From NCBI GenBank assembly GCA_934464615.1, contig CAKSKA010000021.1, forward strand, positions 1 to 11,127: 11,127 bases of DNA, given 5' to 3'. Shown here piece after piece: positions 7,801-11,127 of the stretch. The notes beneath the pieces are model-generated. The model was not told the origin of the DNA and did not search any database. It saw only the letters and a list, made by a program, of their open reading frames with translations. Source of the DNA: an uncultured Eubacteriales bacterium (GTDB taxonomy: Bacteria > Bacillota > Clostridia > Oscillospirales > Acutalibacteraceae). The number at the start of each line of letters is the position of its first letter. Positions within the stretch are counted from its first letter, which is position 1. A program made the translations under genes and the position numbers.

Positions 7801-9845
7801 CAATAAAATTTGTAAGCTCCATTCCCGCTATAAGACGTTCGGGAGAAAGTATTGACCTTATTAACACCGAAGTAACATACGGCGGTAAGCAGGTTACAAT
7901 AGTTGCGGCAGGCGCCTTGATTGTACCGAGTGCAATTATAGGCAGCAATACCGACGCTTTAAAAGTACAGGGATTTGAATTGACGGATGAAACCGTAAGC
8001 ATTCCGGGATATACCGAAAAGGACTCAAGAATAACCGCAAGAAATGTTGTTATAGAGAAACTTAATAAAGCAACCGAAAACTATTCAAATGCTTCGGTAG
8101 CGCTTTACAACATTCCGGATGACATGAAGGATATAGATATAGCTTATGCCCCGTATTTAAGATATTTTGACGGTGAAAACTACGGTTACATTTATACAGA
8201 TGTCACCTTAAGGTCGTATAACGGTGTTATGAAGGCCGCATACCCCGTAACAAAAACAACGACTGTAAGCAATATTGCCGTTGCCGGCACCAATCACGAT
8301 TTCGACAACGATGCCTCAAGCGACGACATAAGCTATGCGCTTAACGAAAAAATAGAGTTTGTAATTAAACTTAAAGGCGCATATACTATCGAACATTCAA
8401 TGTACAAGGATACACTGTCATCCAATCTTTCCACAATGGCAGGCGGATACGCCGACGAAACCGCATATTATAATGACAGCAGCAATATGAGCGCAGAGAC
8501 TACCTTTAACAAAAACAACAAAACAACAAGGGTAGATAACTACAAGGTTTCGTATGATGCCGCAAACAACACCTACTTCTTTACAACGGACAGAAAGACC
8601 GCGGGCGCTGTTTTGCTCAAGGCAGTTGTTAAGGATATTGACGGCAACAATGTTATGGCAAACGATGCCATGGTAAGTAATTCTATTGATATGACCGTTT
8701 TGGTTGATTCCGAAAATGTTACTCAGGCACTTGAGGTAGGAACAAAAACGGATGCGTTGGTAGAAGCGGCAAAGGCAAAATACACCGAATGGAAATCAAA
8801 TTGGGATGCACAGTTTAATTCCGTAATTGCTTTGAAAAACTCAAACGGTCAAACACTCAACGAGTGGCTGGCAACCGATGATTCAAAGCAAACGGGCGCG
8901 GTGTTCTCGGCGTCTTCCGACGGAAAAGAGCAAATAAGGATTGAATTTGCCGATAAAAGCGCTTCTGCTGCGGCGTACAGATTTATAATTGCTACCGATG
9001 CGGAAATAGGTACCGAAACAAACGGGGCAAATTACGATAAATTCAGATATACCGATTCAACGATCCGTCCGTCTACAGGGTTTATTTCAATTCCCCTTGG
9101 CAGCACACCCGCAGATATTAAGGGAGTTTACCAAGGCTATGGCAATAATCCGCCCGAGACCAAGGCACAAAGCGCGAACACAATTGAAGTGTATATGAAT
9201 TCTCACGGATACGATCCGAAAATAACAAGTGTTCCCGCAGGCTCAAAACTTTCAAGCACTAACGAGTGGGAAGGCGGAATAGGCGCGTTTATGCAGTCAA
9301 GGCCAGGCGACGGCACACCCGAAAACATTTATAACTACGGCATAATTCGCCGCGATTATACGGCATTGCAGTTGGCAAAATCACTTGTTAATTGGAACGG
9401 TGAAAACATTTTGACAACAGGCGTATCCATGGGTGCTTGGCAGTCTGTTTTAATGGCTGCGCTTGACGATAAAGTCAACAACACCAAAATCGCTATCCCG
9501 TGGATGTGTCAGGTCGGTGCTGCACAAAACGGCTGCATTTATTCCTGGCATCCCGTTTACGATGCAGGTCTGCCGTACTTCAGTACCGTAACAGCCGCAA
9601 GAATTATAAACGAGCGTGTTGAAAACGGTAATACAGCGTACAATATGAATATTGAATTTGCCGGTATGGCGGACTATTCGGCTTCGGCTCCTCTTGGAGT
9701 TATGGCATTGTACAACGCATTGTCGTCCGATAAAGCAGGCACAAGCGTTACATTCTACCAGTTCGGCGATCACGGCGGTACACAAACCACACAGGGAACG
9801 CTTCGTTTTAAAGCGGTTCGCGAAAAGAAATCTACTGTTCAGTAA
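1842..9845 (+). CDS. giant secreted GH78 alpha-L-rhamnosidase / CE7-like acetyl esterase
   Basis: This is a 2667-residue exported protein, more than twice the usual GH78 length. The start is fixed by AGGAGG at 1830-1835, six bases before ATG. Residues 1-33 are a signal peptide (lysine-rich start, hydrophobic core, ASA cleavage site before E34). Domains in order: Ig-like N-domain about 36-142; rhamnosidase N-domain about 187-355; beta domain about 385-500; (alpha/alpha)6 catalytic barrel about 513-915 with DCPQRNERVGWTGDAQ (general acid E557, D564) and TIYETWDGY (likely base E877); C-terminal beta domain to about 1025. Two 382-residue modules follow, each an Ig-like domain plus a lectin/LamG-like beta-sandwich (about 1033-1415 and 1418-1797), then a third Ig-like domain (1798-1888). 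An uncharacterised surface-protein domain spans about 1890-2135 and a beta domain about 2137-2290. The C-terminal hydrolase (about 2300-2660) has GVSMG with nucleophile S2529, then D2611 and H2644. GH78 enzymes release terminal non-reducing L-rhamnose; the esterase would remove acetyl groups. There is no LPXTG, dockerin or S-layer anchor, so the protein is probably released or held by its lectin-like modules. The rhamnosidase call is secure; the esterase call is good but made by eye. Confidence 0.93.
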   Translation: MKLKNIGKKIMSCFMAATVIATLFSTAIFYASAEGVITIDNLKTESLKNPLGIDVEKPIFSWQMSDGTATRGQKQTAYQIVVKNGDNETVWDTGKVVSDQSNNIEYGGSTLTARTRYNWTVTVWDQNDVSYTSQEDAWFETALLADNDFYENGVWLTRPAADGTSKQLPAPLFRKEFNVDTKLLVKSIKSARLYATAAGVYDVYLNGQRVGDSYLNPGRTVYKSLLYYQTYDVTDLLKSGDNAIGVVLGHGWWDKAGGENTAPLAFVGKLVITYSDGTTQTVNTDNTWKYYNDGPIRDDNIFDGEKYDATKMPGEWTSAGYDYDSYAWQDVTVTTAADEGLGEIVAQNGPLTKVLYTINPVSVKEAYTLEASNTEYKDRAAEIVKAQESGAKVKVYDFGQNIAGIVRIKVKGTAGSKITLRHGEQLNWANEDPQMIHSNPDDAPGTIWTRNLYTNYPTGAKQEDSYILSGDGVETFEATLVYHGFQYMQLSGADRYTAVPDDVEIISVEALVLGSELEETGTFESSNVNINKLEQNTKWSLIDNFLSVPTDCPQRNERVGWTGDAQFFARTASYLMNVNSFMAKYMEDIKDSSNPNGNFPGGAPGFNVEDPIGGWSDAGIVIPYQMWQQYGDTSFITNNYAEMKKYVDLLLSNALDTTYTPEYIDRPGGDSKNTLYGDWMAKEHTPYAITETAFAAYSTKLFSEMAAAVGNTDDAAKYSELFEKYRAAWNKEFVDPQTGTTICPTSYKNMPNAKQNGNTKWGTVYGYNDDGTAKDSSKGTVTLNGETYDIVNTQCSYILGLHFGLFNDDVVKLAAENLHNKVKSDDYGIKTGFAGVSYILPVLADYGYVEDAYNMLEKTTHPSWLWPVVNGATTIYETWDGYSRVGSGPYWYYYSGSLNHYSYGTPTEYMYRYILGIDTDSVNTGFKHSVIRPTVGGTLTYAKGSYNSVYGKIVSNWEKTENGATYEFTVPANTTATVYLPREIDKVYTESGVLAQNSNGVTLVDGDDAEEIVYNLESGTYTFVLEDSSTKTYKVSNSSPAIPMFVDKYVNLNNVAVQFTDNGKYIIGSAINWTADESAVGIECNSASRRLTAGAVGKWLLKAEYDGLTKNVWVIVNNENDYNFCLVDQDFTVTGGYDLSSWKWAMSTSNTSTAAKWVSTSGDWRFAAPSTSQKYVSVFGNGGTGVYLYNAPILSDFEDYTISTDYKVQGNDGYVNSSGLFFKAGADFTAANGTLFYTTPRKGMYLAQRQFGVMGLGTWGSQSYASTEYSVVSAGVHSLTGDSWQTTLGDQTTDTWTSSYKQDTAYSIVKNGNFRNVNVKLSGNDLVYSLDGNTVLDTKADKLYKLSNAHYTLASGKPSNTEIDAATVKANIQTEAGSAIGFMVNGSRLYIQNLKVMLNDVSAETLPEMFNIEYFNITYSSPAIPMFVGKTVDLSIVKVQMEKGTASVAGSDVDWNIAESTTGISYNKTTKQLSAHKKGNYKLTASYNGITKNVWVVVNEENDYDFFLVNEDLTLASTFDSDNWMFAQAKTKNTATNALRKDVYYGYAKPNETRDYLGVMGDLNDGGAGFVLYNAPILSDFEDYTILSDYAFSTNGGYSFSRGLVFKANANFAAANGEACMEYGDKAGMYLAQRQYGFAGIGQLGKTSYASNEYGFVRAGITSLSGEEWKNTLGNQTASETWVSKYNQADTTYSIGNYEDNYRKVSVKLTSNDIIYSLDGEEVLNTTKPTYTLTGAQYALDTGKAQYKEISNATIKSYVKTEGGNAIGFVADSGWLRAKTLQVKLNDITAESMPEQTDYVFDAVIPVNTRIYLGSITVTVNGTKVSGNEISWQTPGIGDADYSTYEISDNYLNVYKCDEQNPVISLKGTYNGKNVVFKITTANYGTDTAAPVQVFAPSGITVKPLGDKNYSFTVSDNAYLVPGTLKATDSVMGEYLMNSEGDTGKVYSAYIYSASTMSIDGEFVQDENELLYNTYTLGASVNPSKSAIKFVSSIPAIRRSGESIDLINTEVTYGGKQVTIVAAGALIVPSAIIGSNTDALKVQGFELTDETVSIPGYTEKDSRITARNVVIEKLNKATENYSNASVALYNIPDDMKDIDIAYAPYLRYFDGENYGYIYTDVTLRSYNGVMKAAYPVTKTTTVSNIAVAGTNHDFDNDASSDDISYALNEKIEFVIKLKGAYTIEHSMYKDTLSSNLSTMAGGYADETAYYNDSSNMSAETTFNKNNKTTRVDNYKVSYDAANNTYFFTTDRKTAGAVLLKAVVKDIDGNNVMANDAMVSNSIDMTVLVDSENVTQALEVGTKTDALVEAAKAKYTEWKSNWDAQFNSVIALKNSNGQTLNEWLATDDSKQTGAVFSASSDGKEQIRIEFADKSASAAAYRFIIATDAEIGTETNGANYDKFRYTDSTIRPSTGFISIPLGSTPADIKGVYQGYGNNPPETKAQSANTIEVYMNSHGYDPKITSVPAGSKLSSTNEWEGGIGAFMQSRPGDGTPENIYNYGIIRRDYTALQLAKSLVNWNGENILTTGVSMGAWQSVLMAALDDKVNNTKIAIPWMCQVGAAQNGCIYSWHPVYDAGLPYFSTVTAARIINERVENGNTAYNMNIEFAGMADYSASAPLGVMALYNALSSDKAGTSVTFYQFGDHGGTQTTQGTLRFKAVREKKSTVQ
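4938..7232 (+). repeat. two tandem 382-residue Ig-like + lectin-like modules
   Basis: Two in-frame copies lie inside the giant protein, at about 4938-6092 and 6093-7232. Copy 1 begins with SSPAIPMFVDKYVNL and copy 2 with SSPAIPMFVGKTVDL; P1040 and P1422 set the 382-residue period. Each Ig-like part ends in TKNVWV followed by N-E-N-D-Y. The sandwich part then shares APILSDFEDYTI, GMYLAQRQ and YSLDG, and ends in LND followed by AE and PE. The DNA of the copies differs at many positions, so the duplication is old and kept at protein level. A degenerate third Ig-like domain follows (DYVFDAVIPV to TYNGKNVVFKITT) without the sandwich. Carbohydrate binding is an inference from the predicted beta-sandwich and the position between two catalytic domains. 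Confidence 0.8.
8739..9827 (+). other. CE7/AXE1-like acetyl esterase domain inside the giant protein
   Basis: These are codons about 2300-2662 of the 1842-9845 gene. The alpha/beta-hydrolase order of the acetyl xylan esterase (AXE1, CE7) family is present. A YQGYG strand (about 9130) sits in the oxyanion region. RRDYTALQLAKSLVNWNG leads into TTGVSMGAWQS, with nucleophile S2529, then AALDDKV and IPWMC. GMADYSASAPLGVMALYNAL carries the acid D2611, and FGDHGG carries H2644. The family usually reads G-x-S-Q-G-G and P-P-S-T-x-x-A-Y-N at the equivalent places. Here Gln and the second Gly of the nucleophile motif are replaced by Met and Ala, and PPS by SAP. The triad is complete, so activity is likely; substrate range may differ from classical xylan or cephalosporin esterases. 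Confidence 0.72.
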
Positions 9846-9858
9846 GGAGAGAATAATA

Positions 9859-9999
9859 ATGAAATACTATGAATCACCCGAAGTAACCGTTATTGAACTC
9901 AACCCGACTGATGAGGTTACGACTTCTTTTATTGAATCCGGCGAGGATAATAATGCCGAGTGGCTCAATCAATGGGCATCAGCACTCGGACAGTTATAA
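9859..9999 (+). CDS. 46-residue acidic peptide, function unknown
   Basis: The peptide starts MKYYESPEVTVIEL and ends QWASALGQL. AAGGAGA at 9844-9850 overlaps the stop codon of the giant gene and sits 8-9 bases before the ATG. Co-transcription is therefore very likely, and translation may be coupled. It is strongly acidic, with two tryptophans in its C-terminal third and no cysteine, signal peptide or membrane segment. The pattern Y-x-x-P-x-V near the start, then an I-E-L strand and D-E-V-T-T-S, resembles small clostridial peptides with a conserved leader-like N-terminus. Y-x-x-P is also part of the recognition motif in lasso peptide leaders. No RiPP-modifying enzyme is visible beside it, so a RiPP role is speculative. 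A hairpin terminator follows at 10054. That it is a real gene is well supported by the ribosome binding site, position and terminator; the function is not known. Confidence 0.7.
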   Translation: MKYYESPEVTVIELNPTDEVTTSFIESGEDNNAEWLNQWASALGQL

Positions 10000-10053
10000 T
10001 ACTTTACATACAATCGGCCAGCCTCCAAACTCCGATTTGTATAAATTTTGCCT

Positions 10054-10090
10054 AAACAGCCCGACACTTTTGTGTCGGGCTGTTTGGATT
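10054..10090 (+). terminator. rho-independent terminator of the rhamnosidase/small peptide operon
   Basis: A perfect 14-bp stem, AAACAGCCCGACAC (10054-10067) with its complement at 10072-10085, is closed by a TTTT loop. It ends in TTT and is followed by GGATTATTATTT, an interrupted rather than pure U-tract. It lies 54 bases after the stop of the 46-residue peptide gene and is the first strong hairpin after the giant gene. Confidence 0.85.
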
Positions 10091-10135
10091 ATTATTTAAG
10101 AATTAAGTGTGTAAGTTATTATTAATACATAAAGC

Positions 10136-10183
10136 AAAAACCTCGAAAATCGCCGGTAAATAAGGCATTTTTCGAGGTTTTTT
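10136..10183. terminator. hairpin terminator next to the tRNA-Thr fragment
   Basis: AAAAACCTCGAAAA (10136-10149) pairs with TTTTCGAGGTTTTT (10169-10182), leaving a 19-base loop. A-runs on one side and T-runs on the other let it act in either direction. It sits directly beyond the 3' CCA of the minus-strand tRNA fragment, so it is probably the original terminator of the tRNA-Thr gene before the element inserted. Confidence 0.65.
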
Positions 10184-10185
10184 AA

Positions 10186-10233
10186 TGGAGCTGCTAACCG
10201 GATTTGAACCGGTGACCTCGTCCTTACCAAGGA
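10186..10233 (-). other. 3' fragment of tRNA-Thr (GGT), probable attachment site
   Basis: Read on the minus strand, the fragment gives CCTTGGTAAGG (anticodon loop TTGGTAA, anticodon GGT, Thr), then ACGAG and GTC of the variable region. The T-arm ACCGG-TTCAAAT-CCGGT follows, then the acceptor strand TAGCAGC, discriminator T and an encoded CCA ending at 10186. The D-arm and the 5' acceptor strand (expected GCTGCTA) are absent. Beyond 10233 the anticodon stem no longer pairs, and AT-rich unrelated sequence begins. It is not a functional tRNA gene. A tRNA 3' end that breaks off at the anticodon arm is the classical att site of tyrosine-recombinase prophages and integrative elements. The fragment's 3' side and terminator point left, so the element lies to the right. 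Confidence 0.83.
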
Positions 10234-10294
10234 ATAAGTCAATTTTTTAAAACCCTTTATTTATGCAGGTTTATGGACTGTTTAAAAAATAATA

Positions 10295-10317
10295 GCATAC
10301 TTTTCGCATACTTTTTC
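10295..10317. repeat. tandem 11-12 bp repeat near the att site
   Basis: GCATACTTTTC (10295-10305) is followed immediately by GCATACTTTTTC (10306-10317). Short direct repeats 60-90 bp inside an att core are typical of arm-type binding sites for tyrosine integrases, so this may be one. The role is inferred from location only. Confidence 0.5.
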
Positions 10318-10381
10318 ATTAAATCCAGTTTCAGGAAAGCGGTTATATATTCAATTCTTAATAAAAAATATTTATAAAAAC

Positions 10382-10427
10382 AAAAAAATAGGGAATAACC
10401 CTTAACTATAATAAGAGTTATTCCCTA
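10382..10427 (-). terminator. rho-independent terminator of the endolysin gene
   Basis: TAGGGAATAAC (10389-10399) pairs with GTTATTCCCTA (10417-10427), with a partly paired loop between them. On the minus strand the stem is followed by a run of seven T (10388-10382). It begins 17 bases after the stop codon at 10444-10446 and points toward the att site. Confidence 0.88.
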
Positions 10428-10443
10428 AAATATTATATAATTA

Positions 10444-11127
10444 TTATTTAATTTCTATCTGGAATTTTTTGATTGCTTTACCTAATAAACCAGCATATCC
10501 ATCCATTCTATTATCAGTTTTATCATCAACTTGCCAATTATAATAAAACGGTTTACCATCTGCGCAAACTCTATAATTGGCATATTTATATGGCCTGATG
10601 TTGTCTGGAGTATAATAATATGCTTGAATAGCATCTATTACTTTACCATTTCCGGCATAACCGTTTTGAGCATCGTTAATGTTATAACCTGTTACATGCG
10701 GCAACCATCCGCCACCTTTAACATGAACTCGATATTTTATAGATCCTTGACTAACTTTAATGGCAACATCTGTTATATTACCTCTTTTACTGCCGGCATA
10801 ATCATCAAGATTCTTAACTTCTGGTAACCATTCATTACCATTAATGCAAACTTTATAGAATACATCTACCTTTTCATCACGTGCAGGAACTATATCTGGG
10901 TGTGATTGTACTTCGGAATCGGAATCGGTTTTCTTAAATATATTATTAATCATAAAATTCATATCAAACCTGTCATTTATTCCGCCAATTTGTCCGTTAG
11001 AAGTATATTGCCATATGTCATAAGGTCTGCCGAACCCGTTAACCTTATCGCCGTATTCGGCAACCCATTTGCTTACATTTTCGTACCAGTCATCAGTCAT
11101 TTTCTCGTTCCAAAAGGCAGAACGGGA
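10444..11127 (-). CDS. GH25 lysozyme/endolysin, C-terminal part, with three wall-binding repeats
   Basis: The frame stays open to the window edge (SRSAFWNEK precedes the Met at 11100), so the true start lies to the right; 227 residues are visible. Residues about 1-60 are the end of a GH25 muramidase domain: WNEKMTDDWYENVSKWVAEYG, then YDIWQYTSNGQIGGI and RFDMNFM, the closing W-Q-Y-T-S-x-G / D-x-N signature of Cpl-1/cellosyl-type lysozymes, which cut the MurNAc-GlcNAc bond. The catalytic Asp/Glu upstream cannot be checked. A linker is followed by three tandem repeats (about 88-126, 129-170, 181-227), each with Y-x-V near the front and Y-A-G near the middle (Tyr at about 110, 157, 211). The first two carry G-x-x-W-L-P-x-V; the third is altered. 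They resemble clostridial hydrophobic-W-type wall-binding repeats. With the att site nearby, this is most likely a phage endolysin. Confidence 0.85.
   Translation of the reverse strand, partial: SRSAFWNEKMTDDWYENVSKWVAEYGDKVNGFGRPYDIWQYTSNGQIGGINDRFDMNFMINNIFKKTDSDSEVQSHPDIVPARDEKVDVFYKVCINGNEWLPEVKNLDDYAGSKRGNITDVAIKVSQGSIKYRVHVKGGGWLPHVTGYNINDAQNGYAGNGKVIDAIQAYYYTPDNIRPYKYANYRVCADGKPFYYNWQVDDKTDNRMDGYAGLLGKAIKKFQIEIK

Larger units (their letters stand above)
10000..10443. other. non-coding junction region between chromosome and element
   Basis: No credible protein gene lies in this stretch. From left to right it holds the terminator of the rhamnosidase operon (10054-10090), a second hairpin (10136-10183), a minus-strand 3' fragment of tRNA-Thr (10186-10233), a tandem 11-12 bp repeat (10295-10317), and the terminator of the endolysin-type gene (10382-10427). 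The part right of 10233 is noticeably richer in A and T runs than the left part. Between 10318 and 10381 I see nothing beyond AT-rich sequence. Confidence 0.75.
10186..11127. mobile_element. edge of an integrated prophage or related element
   Basis: The left boundary is the tRNA-Thr 3' fragment at 10186-10233. The first gene inside is a GH25 endolysin-type protein transcribed toward the boundary, the usual place for a lysis gene at one end of a prophage. Base composition right of the boundary is more AT-rich. The integrase, the structural genes and the other att copy (with the complete tRNA-Thr) would lie beyond the window. A genomic island with a captured lysozyme is the alternative. Confidence 0.68.

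Noticed and set aside
10012..10037. Possible small hairpin AATCGG / CCGATT after the small peptide gene
   Set aside because: It has only six base pairs with a 14-base loop and no U-tract. The much stronger hairpin at 10054 explains termination.
9893..10099. Plus-strand open frame of 68 codons overlapping the small peptide
   Set aside because: It runs in another frame through the peptide gene and across the terminator hairpin, with no ribosome binding site. The 9859-9999 frame has a clear Shine-Dalgarno.
10186..10233. A functional tRNA-Thr gene
   Set aside because: The D-arm and 5' acceptor strand are missing. I looked for the typical D-arm sequence between 10233 and 10443 and did not find it, so a split or intron-containing tRNA is not supported.
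10531..10827. Plus-strand open frame of 98 codons opposite the endolysin gene
   Set aside because: It is antisense to a recognised GH25/repeat protein, has no ribosome binding site and shows no family resemblance.
1..11127. CRISPR array, insertion sequence, transposase or complete rRNA/tRNA
   Set aside because: I saw no regularly spaced short repeats, no transposase-like protein, no IS-type terminal repeats around any gene, and no complete structural RNA.

Overview
The window looks like chromosome of a gut-type clostridial Firmicute (Oscillospiraceae/Ruminococcus-like), with the edge of a prophage at the right-hand end. The clues are an AgrC-type GHKL histidine kinase, AGGAGG-class ribosome binding sites, a very large secreted multidomain glycosidase, moderately low G+C, and a more AT-rich endolysin-type gene. 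The species assignment is inference only.

Layout. Positions 1-669 hold the C-terminal half of a GHKL sensor kinase. It converges on an AraC-family regulator (702-1580, minus strand), and both stop codons lie inside one 40-bp perfect palindrome that serves as a shared terminator. A 261-bp divergent intergenic region (1581-1841) holds a good minus-strand promoter for the regulator, a 22-bp-spaced direct repeat that is a candidate operator, and a weaker plus-strand promoter. Next comes the dominant feature, a 2667-residue secreted protein (1842-9845). It has a GH78 alpha-L-rhamnosidase at the N-terminus, two 382-residue Ig-like plus lectin-like modules and further beta-rich domains in the middle, and a CE7/AXE1-like acetyl esterase at the C-terminus. 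Immediately downstream, with its Shine-Dalgarno overlapping the stop codon, is a 46-residue acidic peptide gene (9859-9999), followed by a strong hairpin terminator.

The region 10000-10443 has no protein gene. It holds two hairpins, the 3' end of a tRNA-Thr(GGT) gene on the minus strand that breaks off just past the anticodon loop, a tandem 11-12 bp repeat, and a minus-strand terminator. The tRNA fragment is best read as an attachment site. Chromosome lies to its left and an integrated element to its right. The element's outermost gene here (10444 to the window end, minus strand) is a GH25 lysozyme/endolysin with three C-terminal cell-wall-binding-like repeats.

How it may work together: the AraC protein probably senses a sugar and controls the divergent rhamnosidase/esterase gene. 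The enzyme would cleave terminal L-rhamnose and remove acetyl groups from the same extracellular glycan. The small co-transcribed peptide has no recognised function and is the least explained gene here. No complete new system is demonstrated. The most notable points are the rhamnosidase-esterase fusion, its duplicated module, the coupled small peptide, and the tRNA-Thr integration junction.
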